Source of the DNA: an uncultured Clostridia bacterium
Lineage (GTDB): Bacteria; Bacillota; Clostridia; Oscillospirales; Acutalibacteraceae
NCBI GenBank assembly: GCA_937898625.1
Contig: CALEJF010000021.1
Span: forward strand, 18,290-82,289
Direction of reading: 5' to 3'
Length of the DNA stretch: 64,000 nt
Below are positions 43,743 through 53,263 of the stretch, in pieces (position 1 is the stretch's first letter; every line of letters starts with the position of its first letter). A program made the translations under genes and the position numbers. The notes beneath the pieces were generated by a model that did no database searches, had not been told where the DNA came from, and worked only from the letters and a program-made list of their open reading frames with translations.

Positions 43743-46118
43743 ATGGAATTGAATAAAGTCCTTTTAGCCAATACCGACGGTAAGGCTTATGAAGAAAATG
43801 TTATAGTAAGTCAGAATGTAAGAGTGTCTGTTTTAACACCTGAAACCATACGTGTTGAATACTCTGCTGACGGAAATTTCACAGATTTGCCTTCGCAGAG
43901 CATTTGGTACAGAAATTTCGGTAAGGTAGACTTTACTCACGAAACAAAGGTTGACACTCTTTGTGTAAAAACAAGTTATGCCCAGTTTTACATAAATAGC
44001 CATTCAGGCAGTTTTAACTATGTTGTAATTGACGGCAAAAAATGCACCTATAACCGTGAACATAATTTGAAAGGCACAACAAGAACACTTGACCAGACAT
44101 TTGGCGAAAAGGAACTTGATGATGGTATCATTTCAACGGACGGTGTCAGCGTTTATTACGATAATAAAACTCTGCTTTTAAACGAAGATGGTATGCTTTC
44201 TTCCCGTGAAAAAGGCACAAATGACTACTATGTTTTTGCTTACGGCAAAAATTATGTGTTAGGTATCAATAATTTCTATAAGGTTACCGGTATGCCACCA
44301 CTTGTGCCAAGATATGCTTTGGGTAACTGGTGGAGTCGTTACAGAGCATATACACAGAAGGAATATGAGGATTTGATGGTTGAATTTTCAGACCGTAATA
44401 TTCCACTTACTATTGCAACTGTTGATATGGACTGGCACTGGGTTGACCTTAAAAAGCAATTTAATAAAAAGTATAAATCAAGTAATATTTTAAGCAGTGG
44501 TTGGACAGGATACAGCTGGAATACGGAACTTTTCCCCGATTATAAGGCTTTTCTTAAAAAGCTTCACGATATGGGACTTAAAGTTACTCTTAACCTTCAT
44601 CCTGCAGATGGTGTTCGTGCATTTGAAGATATGTATGAGGAAATGGCGGATGCTATGGGAGTTGATAAATCAAAGGAAGAAACAGTTGAGTTTGACCTTA
44701 CAGATAAGAATTTTATCAACGCATATTTCGACATTCTTCACCATCCTTATGAGAATCTCGGTGTTGATTTCTGGTGGATTGACTGGCAACAGGGTACAAA
44801 GAGTAAAAAAGCAGGTCTTGACCCATTGTGGCTTCTTAACCACTACCATTATCTTGATACCGACCGCGAAAACAGAAGACCTATGATTCTCTCCCGCTAT
44901 GCAGGAATCGGTTCACATCGTTATCCGTTAGGATTTTCAGGTGATACTGCAATTAACTGGAAGGTTCTCGATTTCCAACCATATTTCACAGCAAATGCCG
45001 CAAACTGTGGCTATACTTGGTGGAGCCACGACATCGGCGGTCATATGATGGGTGAACACGACGACGAATTATATATCCGTTGGTTACAACTTGCTGTTTT
45101 CTTGCCAATTTTAAGGCTTCATTCAACAAGTCTTGATGTTCTTGGTAAAGAACCTTGGAATTTCTCTTGGGAGGCAGAAACTCTTGGTACAGAGTATCTT
45201 AGACTTCGTCACAAAATGATTCCATACATTTATTCAATGAACTATCGCACATTCAAAGAGGGCAGAGCACTTTGTGAGCCTATGTACTATACATATCCTG
45301 AAAATAAGGAAAGTTTTGAATATCCAAATGAATATTTCTTTGGTTCGGAACTCCTTGTCTGTCCGGTAACTACAAAACTTGATGCAAAGACGAAAACAGC
45401 TGCGACAAAAATGTGGTTACCTGAGGGCAGATGGACAAATATCTTTGACGGTAAAATCTATAAGGGTGGACAAAAAGTTGTTATTAACAGCCCGATTAAC
45501 ACTATTCCCGTACTTGCAAAAGAAGGTGCTATTTTGCAGTACTCACTTGATAAGGGTAACGGATGGGGCTGTCCTGAAAACCTTAAAATTGATATTTACC
45601 GTGGTAATAACTCCGTTGATTTCTATGAAGATGACGGCGAAAGTGGCAAATACAAGAATGGGGAGTATTCAATTACAAATATGACTGTCAGCGAAGGCGG
45701 AAATATTGTTAATTTTAAAATTAACGGTGGTACGGCTATCAGTTGCATTCCTGCGCAGAGAAATTATACTTTTGAATTTAAAGATATTGATTCTTTTGAT
45801 GAAGTTAATGTTATGGTTAACGGTTTGTTCATTCCTGTAAATGCAGTTAAAAACACATTTACACTCAATAATGTAAGTGTTGCAGACGAAATCGTAATTA
45901 CTCTTACAGGAGTGGTTGCGAAGAAGAATAAGCCTGTTAATGACCGTGCATTGGATTGCCTCATTCATCTTAACGGAAATAATATGAAAAAAGTTCTTAC
46001 AAGTAAGCGAATTGTAAATTGCAAGGATAAAAAAGACTTTAAGTCTATCACAAGAGGTATAAGGTCAAAATCTTTAAGAATGTGTCTTGACGAAGCTGTT
46101 TTTGCTATGGAAGACTAA
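43743..46118 (+). CDS. GH31 family alpha-glucosidase-like glycosidase
   Basis: 791 residues. N-terminal beta-sandwich, catalytic barrel with LGNWWSRYRAY, TIATVDMDWHWVD, the nucleophile region DFWWIDWQQG, LSRYAGIGSHRYPLGFSGDT with the acid/base Asp, GYTWWSHDIGGHM, and the usual proximal and distal C-terminal beta domains. GH31 enzymes release alpha-linked glucose, xylose or related sugars. About 70 extra residues at the C-terminus (after TLTGVVAKKNKPV) are not part of the usual fold. No signal peptide. Co-transcribed with the preceding glycosidase. Confidence 0.9.
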   Translation: MELNKVLLANTDGKAYEENVIVSQNVRVSVLTPETIRVEYSADGNFTDLPSQSIWYRNFGKVDFTHETKVDTLCVKTSYAQFYINSHSGSFNYVVIDGKKCTYNREHNLKGTTRTLDQTFGEKELDDGIISTDGVSVYYDNKTLLLNEDGMLSSREKGTNDYYVFAYGKNYVLGINNFYKVTGMPPLVPRYALGNWWSRYRAYTQKEYEDLMVEFSDRNIPLTIATVDMDWHWVDLKKQFNKKYKSSNILSSGWTGYSWNTELFPDYKAFLKKLHDMGLKVTLNLHPADGVRAFEDMYEEMADAMGVDKSKEETVEFDLTDKNFINAYFDILHHPYENLGVDFWWIDWQQGTKSKKAGLDPLWLLNHYHYLDTDRENRRPMILSRYAGIGSHRYPLGFSGDTAINWKVLDFQPYFTANAANCGYTWWSHDIGGHMMGEHDDELYIRWLQLAVFLPILRLHSTSLDVLGKEPWNFSWEAETLGTEYLRLRHKMIPYIYSMNYRTFKEGRALCEPMYYTYPENKESFEYPNEYFFGSELLVCPVTTKLDAKTKTAATKMWLPEGRWTNIFDGKIYKGGQKVVINSPINTIPVLAKEGAILQYSLDKGNGWGCPENLKIDIYRGNNSVDFYEDDGESGKYKNGEYSITNMTVSEGGNIVNFKINGGTAISCIPAQRNYTFEFKDIDSFDEVNVMVNGLFIPVNAVKNTFTLNNVSVADEIVITLTGVVAKKNKPVNDRALDCLIHLNGNNMKKVLTSKRIVNCKDKKDFKSITRGIRSKSLRMCLDEAVFAMED

Positions 46119-46130
46119 CATAATAAAATG

Positions 46131-46160
46131 CCCATACACAAAAAAGTGTATGGGTTTTAC
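46131..46160 (+). terminator. Terminator after the GH31 gene
   Basis: CCCATACAC/GTGTATGGG with A-rich loop, then TTTT. The 46160-46290 stretch beyond it holds no gene I can support. Confidence 0.8.
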
Positions 46161-46293
46161 TTTTTAATGAAAGTATTTGTATTCTATCTGCTTCGCAAAA
46201 TTCTATTATATGTCCGTGCTCCTCTGCCTTCGGCAAACCGTCGCACATTGACGACGAGTTCTCGTCTCTCCATAAAAACTAAATTATACGAAT

Positions 46294-46326
46294 AAAACCC
46301 ACACATCAAAAAGATGTATGGGTTTT
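46294..46326 (-). terminator. Terminator after tRNA-Ser(GCU)
   Basis: AAAACCCACACATC/GATGTATGGGTTTT stem (one wobble) with a five-A loop; the minus-strand side ends in TTTT. It resembles the GH31 terminator in sequence. Confidence 0.7.
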
Positions 46327-46328
46327 AT

Positions 46329-46419
46329 TGGCGCAGAAGGAGAGACTCGAACTCTCGCACCGGTTTCCCGGCCTACGCCCTTAGCAGGGGCGCCTCGTCA
46401 CCAACTTGAGTACTTCTGC
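46329..46419 (-). tRNA. tRNA-Ser(GCU)
   Basis: On the minus strand GCAGAAG pairs with CTTCTGC as acceptor stem, followed by G and encoded CCA. The anticodon loop reads CTGCTAA (anticodon GCU), the T-loop GTTCGAGTC is present, and a long variable arm (GGCCGGGAAACCGG) identifies a class II serine tRNA. Confidence 0.96.
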
Positions 46420-46452
46420 AAGTGTAACGTGTTTAGCGTTATTTAATTAAAA

Positions 46453-46480
46453 AGCGGGCTGTAAACTAATACAACCCGCA
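46453..46480 (-). terminator. Hairpin between the two tRNA-Ser genes
   Basis: GCGGGCTGT/ACAACCCGC stem (one wobble); on the minus strand it is followed by a T-rich run, so it ends the tRNA-Ser(UGA) transcript. Confidence 0.7.
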
Positions 46481-46482
46481 TC

Positions 46483-46571
46483 TGGCGGAGAGAGTGGGAT
46501 TCGAACCCACGGTACGTTGCCGTACGACGGTTTTCAAGACCGTTCCGTTATAACCACTTCGGTATCTCTCC
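46483..46571 (-). tRNA. tRNA-Ser(UGA)
   Basis: Acceptor GGAGAGA/TCTCTCC, then G and encoded CCA. Anticodon loop CTTGAAA (anticodon UGA), T-loop GTTCGAATC, and a long variable arm (GTACGGCAACGTAC), a class II serine tRNA. Confidence 0.96.
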
Positions 46572-46691
46572 GTATTGGGCTTGATTATAATATCACAAAA
46601 GACACTTGATGTCAAGGGCTTTTTTTATAAATTTTTAAAGGACTTGCAAACTTTAAAACATACTTCGCATATATTCTCACGAGGTGTTTTT

Positions 46692-47387
46692 ATGTTATTG
46701 TCATTATTGCAAAGTCTTTCTACAAATATTCTCTATTTTATGCTTCACTTGTCGTCTGCTAACTCATTCCCGAAGCCGTTGACAGCCAAAGAAGAGGAGG
46801 CAGAACTTATAAAATTCCATCGCGATGGGGACATAAATGCAAGAAATAAGCTTGTAAATCACAATATGCGTCTGGTGGCACATATTATCAAAAAATACTA
46901 TTCCAATTATTCCGACCAGGAAGATATTATCTCAATTGGCACAATAGGACTTATAAAGGCAATCAATACCTTTGACTACACCAAGGGTACTCGCCTTGCA
47001 ACCTATGCTTCAAGGTGCATTGAGAACGAGATTTTTATGCATTTTCGTGTTCGTAAAAAGAATGCTCAAGAGATTTCAATGGACGAACCCATTGACACCG
47101 ACAGCGAGGGTAATCCTTTGACTTTTACGGATATAATTTACAGTACAGAATCTGTTTTCGACGATGTTGAACTTAAAATGCAAACAGAAAAGCTCTATTC
47201 CTATCTTGACAAAATTAAAGACCAACGAAAAAAGCAGATTTTAATAATGCGATACGGACTTTACGACACAGAACCCTTAACTCAACGGGAGATAGCACAA
47301 AAACTGGGTATTTCCCGTTCCTACGTATCCCGAATTGAAACCAAAGCAATAGAAGAACTGCGAGAACTGTTTGAGGTGGATAAATGA
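46692..47387 (+). CDS. sigK: Sporulation sigma factor SigK
   Basis: 231-residue late mother-cell sigma factor. A hydrophobic pro-sequence (LLQSLSTNILYFMLHLSSAN) precedes the region 2 core (NMRLVAHIIKKYYSN, ISIGTIGLIKAINTFDYTKG, RLATYASRCIENEIFMHFR) and region 4 (QREIAQKLGISRSYVSRIETKA). The frame is uninterrupted, with no skin element. GAGGTG at 46681 is spaced for the ATG at 46692. The pro-region implies processing by SpoIVFB, which is not in the window. The gene ends three bases before a MITE-like repeat. Confidence 0.93.
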   Translation: MLLSLLQSLSTNILYFMLHLSSANSFPKPLTAKEEEAELIKFHRDGDINARNKLVNHNMRLVAHIIKKYYSNYSDQEDIISIGTIGLIKAINTFDYTKGTRLATYASRCIENEIFMHFRVRKKNAQEISMDEPIDTDSEGNPLTFTDIIYSTESVFDDVELKMQTEKLYSYLDKIKDQRKKQILIMRYGLYDTEPLTQREIAQKLGISRSYVSRIETKAIEELRELFEVDK

Positions 47388-47390
47388 ACA

Positions 47391-47548
47391 CAAATTTGAA
47401 TTTGTCTAACTGATTTGATTTTCCCCTCCCTCATTGAGGGAGGTGGCATTTTCGTAAGAAAATGACGGAGGGAGTTACTCCCCCAGTCTCGCTACGCCCA
47501 GCCCCCTCGGAGATGGGGCGGAAAAGAACCCGACAAACTCCCAATTTG
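47391..47548. repeat. MITE-like repeat, copy C (158 bases)
   Basis: Ends CAAATTTGAATTTGTC and GACAAACTCCCAATTTG form imperfect inverted repeats. Interior: CCTCCCTCATTGAGGGAGG hairpin, CATTTTC-GTAA-GAAAATG hairpin, GGAGGGAGTTACTCC and a C/G-rich segment. No ORF. Confidence 0.7.
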
Positions 47549-47675
47549 TCAAGCCGGCAAAATATCGTGTGGTGAATAACTATGCAATATCTTCTCTGTT
47601 TTCTTTTGTATATTTATTGAAATACACCACAATATTTGGTATAATATCTCTATATTTTCATACGAGGTATTCACT

Positions 47676-50363
47676 ATGAGCAAAGTATTAGAAAAAATGC
47701 ATAAACATATGGGTTTTTGGGGTCCGTATTCTAAAAAATACAGCGGTATTTCCCGAATTGTTGACCACAAAACAGAGGGCGGAGTCCGTTTTGACTGTGT
47801 TGTAAGTCCTGCAGTTGAAAATGCCGACTCACGCGTTCCAAATGTGACAGTTCCCGTTGGTGTTCACCCGTGGGAAGCAAAGTCCGATTATTCTTTTTAC
47901 TCATATCGTTATGACCTTGAATGGAAGGACAAGGTTTATGCTGATGTATCCTTTACAAAACTTGATAGTGACAGCGTACTTGTCCGTACAAAGTTCGTAA
48001 ATAATACAGATATCACTCAAATTTGCCTTTTAAACCTTTTTTCTGCTATTGAGTACCCAAATGTCTACGCAACAACTCCTATTTTGCCCGAAAAGAATAT
48101 CTTTATAAAAGCACTCGATTATAAATCATACGATTACAATACCTCTCGTCCTTGGGACAAGCAGGTAATTGATGCTATGAAAAAAGGCGAGTTTTTTGAT
48201 GATGCTTTTACATATCATCGGGGACTTGGTGACCGTGATAACAACCGTTACATTCTTCCTAAATATCCAAAACTTGGTGAAGAAGCAGGGGACATAATAA
48301 CTTACGAAATCAATGGCATTTCTGAATTTACACAGCCTGTACTTAACATCCGTTATCGCACAACAGATGACAAAGACAGCATATGGACATTAAATGGCGA
48401 AGAAATCACATTCCCATCTGCAAAGGATTTCAATATTTTGTCTGTTCCATTTAACAACACGAAGGTTGAGATGATTTCAAAAGGCACAGGTGGGATTGAA
48501 TTTGATTTCCTTTGCATTACTGAAAAAGGTGAAAGTATTTCAGTTGTATCAAAAACACATAATTTCTATCCTGAAATTGAAACAAAAACTTGTGATATTG
48601 GTAAACTTGCGAGTTATAAATACGATGGTGTTGATGGCAAATTCTATGTAAGAACATTTAACGATGTTACTCGTTTCCGTGATTTTAATACGGGTTGCCT
48701 TGAAGATAGTCCTACTGCTCGCATTTCACAGCCTGACGAGAGCTTTCAGAATATGCTTGAAACATTTTCAGGCTCATTCTCTGAAAAGCATAGTGACGAA
48801 GGTTTTTATCACAATACAGTTGTTTACACCCTTTATGTAGAGCCTCATACAGAACATATTGAATATGCAGTTCTCTCATTCGGTGAAACAGAGTATAAAA
48901 CAACAGAAGAATACGAAATAATCTATGAGAATGCATACAAATCCCTTGAAAAATTTGACCTCAATGAGGCAGGAAAAACCTACGAATTCTCAAACAGAAT
49001 TCTCCGTGCAACCGTTTTCCAAAATACTGTTTATCCACTTTATCGTAATGGCGAATATGTTGTTCACCACACTCCGGGTAAGCGTTGGGATTCATTCTAC
49101 ACATGGGATTCAGGCTTTATAGGCCTTGATATGCTTGAATTTGCACCTCATATTGCAGACTATATTCTTGAAACATATTTAACAGATAACGACCAATGGG
49201 CATTTTTACTCCATGGCTCACCGGTGCCTGTTCATATTTATCAGTACCTTGAAATGCTTAAACGAGCAAATGATAAAACTGAACTTTTAAAATACTACGA
49301 TAGAGTAAAAATGTTCTACGACTTCCTTGCGGGTAAAATTAAAGGTTCAACTACAACAAAGTTCAATAGTGGTCTTACAACTACATTTGACTATTTCTAT
49401 AATTGTAGTGGTATGGACGATTTACCACCACAAAAAGCTATGTATGCCGAGCAAAAGCAAAAATGGATGACACCCGTTATCTCATCATCACAAGTAATTC
49501 GTTGTGCAAAAATTCTCTATATGTGTGCAGATTTACTCCAACGGGAAGACGATAAGCAAACATACCTTGCAGATATTGACAGAGTTTCAACTGCTCTTCA
49601 AGAATACTCCTGGGATGAGGAATGTGGTTATTTCTCCTATGTTATTCACGACGATAATGGCAATCCAAAAGAACAGTACAGAAATGCACAGGGCGAAAAC
49701 CTTAATAAAACAATGGATGGTATTTACCCGATTATCGCAGGTGCAGTAACAGAGGGTCAGCGTGACAGAATTCTTGCCCATTTAAAGAGCGATGACGAAA
49801 TGTTCAGTCCCGTTGGCATCAGTGCTGTTGACAAAACTGCATCATATTATATTACAAATGGTTATTGGAATGGTAATGTGTGGCTTTCTCACCAATGGTT
49901 TGTGTGGAAAACCATGCTCGATTTAGGTGAAACCGATTTCGCATTCCGTATTGCTGAAACTGCCCTAAAGGCTTGGAAACGCGAGGTTGAATATTCATAT
50001 TACACCTTTGAAATGTTTAACATCACATCCGGTAGAGGTGGTTGGTTCCATAATTTCGGCGGACTTTCAACTCCTATTAACATCTGGACAAATGCTTACT
50101 ATAAGCCAAAAACACTTTCAACAGGTCTTGACATAATGGTTATGGATAGCAACTTTAGTGAAGAAGCAACAGAGTTTGACTGTAACTTGAAATACTATGG
50201 AAACAATGAAAAATACGCTGTAATCGTCGTTATGGCTGACAGTAAAAATGACTTTGATGTAACAGTTAACGGCGAAAATGCAGATTTCTTTATTCGTGAC
50301 AAGGGAATCATCGAAATCACCATTTCAGGGGAGATAAAATCCGCTAAGATTAAAATCAATTAA
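47676..50363 (+). CDS. GH63-like alpha/alpha-barrel glycosidase
   Basis: 895 residues. The N-terminal half is a beta-rich domain; the C-terminal half (about 440-830) is an (alpha/alpha)6 barrel with GKRWDSFYTWDSGFIGLDML, FDYFYNCSGMDDLPPQ, and GYWNGNVWLSHQWFVWKTML, motifs shared with GH63 mannosyl-oligosaccharide glucosidase and trehalase-like enzymes. Bacterial members cleave alpha-linked glucosides or mannosylglycerate. A short beta segment ends the protein. No signal peptide. The start ATG follows GAGG. It overlaps the convergent small membrane gene by four bases at the 3' end. Confidence 0.8.
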   Translation: MSKVLEKMHKHMGFWGPYSKKYSGISRIVDHKTEGGVRFDCVVSPAVENADSRVPNVTVPVGVHPWEAKSDYSFYSYRYDLEWKDKVYADVSFTKLDSDSVLVRTKFVNNTDITQICLLNLFSAIEYPNVYATTPILPEKNIFIKALDYKSYDYNTSRPWDKQVIDAMKKGEFFDDAFTYHRGLGDRDNNRYILPKYPKLGEEAGDIITYEINGISEFTQPVLNIRYRTTDDKDSIWTLNGEEITFPSAKDFNILSVPFNNTKVEMISKGTGGIEFDFLCITEKGESISVVSKTHNFYPEIETKTCDIGKLASYKYDGVDGKFYVRTFNDVTRFRDFNTGCLEDSPTARISQPDESFQNMLETFSGSFSEKHSDEGFYHNTVVYTLYVEPHTEHIEYAVLSFGETEYKTTEEYEIIYENAYKSLEKFDLNEAGKTYEFSNRILRATVFQNTVYPLYRNGEYVVHHTPGKRWDSFYTWDSGFIGLDMLEFAPHIADYILETYLTDNDQWAFLLHGSPVPVHIYQYLEMLKRANDKTELLKYYDRVKMFYDFLAGKIKGSTTTKFNSGLTTTFDYFYNCSGMDDLPPQKAMYAEQKQKWMTPVISSSQVIRCAKILYMCADLLQREDDKQTYLADIDRVSTALQEYSWDEECGYFSYVIHDDNGNPKEQYRNAQGENLNKTMDGIYPIIAGAVTEGQRDRILAHLKSDDEMFSPVGISAVDKTASYYITNGYWNGNVWLSHQWFVWKTMLDLGETDFAFRIAETALKAWKREVEYSYYTFEMFNITSGRGGWFHNFGGLSTPINIWTNAYYKPKTLSTGLDIMVMDSNFSEEATEFDCNLKYYGNNEKYAVIVVMADSKNDFDVTVNGENADFFIRDKGIIEITISGEIKSAKIKIN

Positions 50364-50677
50364 CTTGTGTAATCTTCAATAATCTTTTGCAATTCTGTTT
50401 TGTCACTTACTGTAATGCCGTTTTTCAGTCTTTCTTGGTCGCTTTCTGGTAAAACGGAAATGTACGCATCATAAACACTTTCAGGAAATGTGTTGTTATT
50501 TTTAAAAACAGCAACTTTTCCGTTATATTCCTTGATTGTATATTGAGTTTGTTGTGATACATTTGTTGTTCCCTTTTCATTCATTTCAATATCTTTATTG
50601 ATTCTTACAAAAAGTACGGAAAGCACAAAAAAACACATTACAAAAAAAGTTATTATTTTCTTGAGTTCAAGAGTCAT
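50360..50677 (-). CDS. Small membrane protein with BofC C-terminal-like domain
   Basis: 105 residues: an N-terminal membrane helix (IITFFVMCFFVLSVLFVRIN) followed by a short extracytoplasmic domain with YTIKEYNGKVAVFKNNN, YISVLPESDQERLKNGI and LQKIIEDYTS. This pattern resembles the C-terminal domain of the sporulation checkpoint protein BofC, and such single-helix proteins are common in Clostridia. Function is not known; a role in the sporulation intermembrane space is only an inference. The promoter lies in the 145-base divergent gap shared with the PBP gene. Confidence 0.6.
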   Translation of the reverse strand: MTLELKKIITFFVMCFFVLSVLFVRINKDIEMNEKGTTNVSQQTQYTIKEYNGKVAVFKNNNTFPESVYDAYISVLPESDQERLKNGITVSDKTELQKIIEDYTS

Positions 50678-50822
50678 ATAAACACTTCCTTATATTGTAT
50701 TTTTGACAAAAGTATTACAATTTATTAAATTTCTATAAATTATAAAAAAATACTAAACATTTCAGGAAAATTGTGCTATACTTAATTTGTATAATTTTAT
50801 AACTTTATTTCGGAGGGAAAAT

Positions 50823-53192
50823 ATGAGAAAAAAACCTCAGGCATCAAAGAAAAAGATGTCCCCGAAAACAAAGAAAATATTTAATATCCTTTTTGCAGTC
50901 TTGTTTACATTTTGTTTGACTTGCGTTATTGTTGGCGGATATGTTGTTTTTGATATGATTAAAACGGTTAATGGTGACAGAATCATTGACCTTCAGTATT
51001 ATAAGCAAAATCAGGACCAGACAACAATTATTTATGCAAAAAATGAGTCGGGCGAATTTGAGGAGTTTACCAAACTTCACGGTGAGAAAAACCGTGTTTG
51101 GGTTGATATGGAAAATATGTCCGAATGGATTCCAAAAGCCTTTGTTTCCCTTGAGGATAAACGATTTAACGAGCATAAAGGTGTTGACTGGTACAGCTCA
51201 ACATTGGGTATTGTAAATTCTGCTATTACCACAGGTAAAGTTCGTGGTGGCTCAACAATTACTCAACAGCTTATTAAAAACCTCACAGGTGAGGCAGGGC
51301 GTAACCTTAACAGAAAGTATAACGAAATGCTTTCTGCTATGAATATGGAAAGATATTACGAAAAGGACGAAATCCTTGAAGCGTATCTTAATACAATTTA
51401 TCTTAGCCATAACTGTTATGGTGTTCAGACTGCGGCTGAAACATATTTTGGTAAGGATGTTTCAGAGCTTAACTTGGCAGAAAGCGCTGCTATTGCAGGT
51501 ATTACACAGTATCCGGGTAAATATGACCCATTGTGGCAACCTGAAGAAAACAAAAAGCGTCAGGAAGTTTGCCTTAATATGATGCTTGAACAAGAAGTAA
51601 TTACCAAAGAACAGTATGACGAGGCTATTGCTTATGAGCTTATTTTCACAAACAGTGAAAAATATGTTGAAAATGATGAAAACGACAAGGAAATAAGTAT
51701 TGAAACAGTAACTGATAATAATGTCCAGAGCTATTATATTGACTATGTTATCGATAGTGTTATCGCTGACTTAAAGGGCTTGGGATATTCACATTATGAA
51801 GCGACTAATATGATTTATTCAGGTGGTCTTCATATTTACGCTGCCCTCGATACAGAGGTGCAGAAAACCGCTGAAAACATTTTTGCTCATCGTACAGGCT
51901 TCCCAACTGAAAAAGTAAGTTCAGCAAGCGAACTTGCACAGTCTGCTATTTCAATTATGGACTATAACGGCAGAATTGTAGCACTAGTTGGTGGAGCAGG
52001 CGAAAAGACACAGAATCGTTCAAATAACCGTGCGGTTTCTGCTGTTCGTCAGCCCGGTTCTTCTATTAAGCCAATTTCAGTTTATGCTCCTGCTATTGAG
52101 GAGAATATTGTAACTTGGTCAACTATGGTTACAAACTATGGTATCCAATGGAAAGGTAGCATCTGGCCTGAAAACTATGGCGGTGACCCTGGTTCACCTG
52201 ACAGTAAGGTAAGTGTCCAGTATGCTCTTGAGGTGTCATATAACACTGTTCCCACACAGATTCTTGTTAAATTAGGATTGGGATTTGAAAAGAGTTATGA
52301 TTACCTTAAAAACAAATTCCGTATTACAACATACAACGATTCAATAGACAGCGTTTCACCATCTGCCCTTGCAACGGGTGGTTCAAGTGGTGGTGCTACA
52401 ACATTACAGATGGCTGCCGCTTTTGCTACATTTGGTAATGGTGGTAAGTATTATGAACCATACTGTTATTATGAAGTTAAGGATAACAATGGTGAAGTTA
52501 TTTTGAAAAATGAGCCGGAGGGTGACCAGGTTATTTCTCCTGAAACATCATATATTATGAATCAGATGCTTCAGACAGTTTTCTATGGTCCCGGCGGTAC
52601 TGCTTCCGGACTTGGAATTAAAAATTTCAGAACTTTTGGTAAAACAGGTTCAACATCAAATAACTACGACCGTTGGTGTGCTGCAGGTACTCCACATTAT
52701 GTTGCTGCTGTGTGGTTTGGCTATGACTATAACAAGCAAGTTGTCACAAGAGGTCTTAACCCTGCTGCCCTTGTTTTAAGAAGCGTTATGAATGCTGTTC
52801 ATAAGGATTTGGAAGCAAAATCCTTTGAAAAATATACAGATAAAGTTGTTCAGCGTACTTATTGCAGAAGTACAGGTCTTTTAGCAGGAGATGGTTGTAC
52901 AAGTAAAGCATCAGGATGGTATAAAACATCCTATATGCCTGCCGTATGTACGGTATGTTCGGGAGGTTCGGCAAAGCCTGAAACACCTACAAAACCGGGT
53001 GAATCAACAACTCCGGAAACTCCGACAAAGCCAACAACTCCGGAAATTCCTACCGTACCGGTAATTCCTGATGTGCCTACAATCCCAACAGTTCCGGAAA
53101 CTCCGACGCAAACTACAACACCCAATAAACCGGTAACTGCAAGTGAATCTGCAGGTGGTACTGTAAAACCCCAATCAGGCACACAGACATAA
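50823..53192 (+). CDS. Class A penicillin-binding protein (PBP1a type)
   Basis: 789-residue bifunctional peptidoglycan synthase. A basic cytoplasmic start and one membrane helix (FNILFAVLFTFCLTCVIVGG) precede the GT51 domain with FVSLEDKRFNEHKGVDW and RGGSTITQQLIKNL. The transpeptidase domain has RQPGSSIKPISVYAPA (S-x-x-K), SYNT (S-x-N) and FGKTGSTSNN (KTG). The last 75 residues are a Pro/Thr-rich repetitive tail (TPEIPTVPVIPDVPTIPTVP). CGGAGGG precedes the ATG at 50823; the upstream in-frame start is rejected. Confidence 0.94.
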   Translation: MRKKPQASKKKMSPKTKKIFNILFAVLFTFCLTCVIVGGYVVFDMIKTVNGDRIIDLQYYKQNQDQTTIIYAKNESGEFEEFTKLHGEKNRVWVDMENMSEWIPKAFVSLEDKRFNEHKGVDWYSSTLGIVNSAITTGKVRGGSTITQQLIKNLTGEAGRNLNRKYNEMLSAMNMERYYEKDEILEAYLNTIYLSHNCYGVQTAAETYFGKDVSELNLAESAAIAGITQYPGKYDPLWQPEENKKRQEVCLNMMLEQEVITKEQYDEAIAYELIFTNSEKYVENDENDKEISIETVTDNNVQSYYIDYVIDSVIADLKGLGYSHYEATNMIYSGGLHIYAALDTEVQKTAENIFAHRTGFPTEKVSSASELAQSAISIMDYNGRIVALVGGAGEKTQNRSNNRAVSAVRQPGSSIKPISVYAPAIEENIVTWSTMVTNYGIQWKGSIWPENYGGDPGSPDSKVSVQYALEVSYNTVPTQILVKLGLGFEKSYDYLKNKFRITTYNDSIDSVSPSALATGGSSGGATTLQMAAAFATFGNGGKYYEPYCYYEVKDNNGEVILKNEPEGDQVISPETSYIMNQMLQTVFYGPGGTASGLGIKNFRTFGKTGSTSNNYDRWCAAGTPHYVAAVWFGYDYNKQVVTRGLNPAALVLRSVMNAVHKDLEAKSFEKYTDKVVQRTYCRSTGLLAGDGCTSKASGWYKTSYMPAVCTVCSGGSAKPETPTKPGESTTPETPTKPTTPEIPTVPVIPDVPTIPTVPETPTQTTTPNKPVTASESAGGTVKPQSGTQT

Positions 53193-53202
53193 ACGAATAT
53201 AT

Positions 53203-53224
53203 GCCCATCTTCTGATGGGCTTTT
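53203..53224 (+). terminator. Terminator after the PBP gene
   Basis: GCCCATC-TTCT-GATGGGC followed by TTTTG. Only 39 bases separate it from the carA2 start, so a promoter for carA2 is not obvious. Confidence 0.75.
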
Positions 53225-53263
53225 GTGGTTTTTCGCCAACTTAAATAAAAATAGGTGATTTTT

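Noticed and set aside
46160..46293. Possible further repeat or small gene between GH31 and the tRNAs
   Set aside because: It contains short GC-rich hairpins (GACGAGTTCTCGTC) but no matching copy in the window, no ribosome site and no ORF.
52931..53239. 102-codon minus-strand Gly/Val-rich frame
   Set aside because: Antisense of the Pro/Thr-rich tail of the penicillin-binding protein, which makes repetitive Gly-Val sequence automatically.
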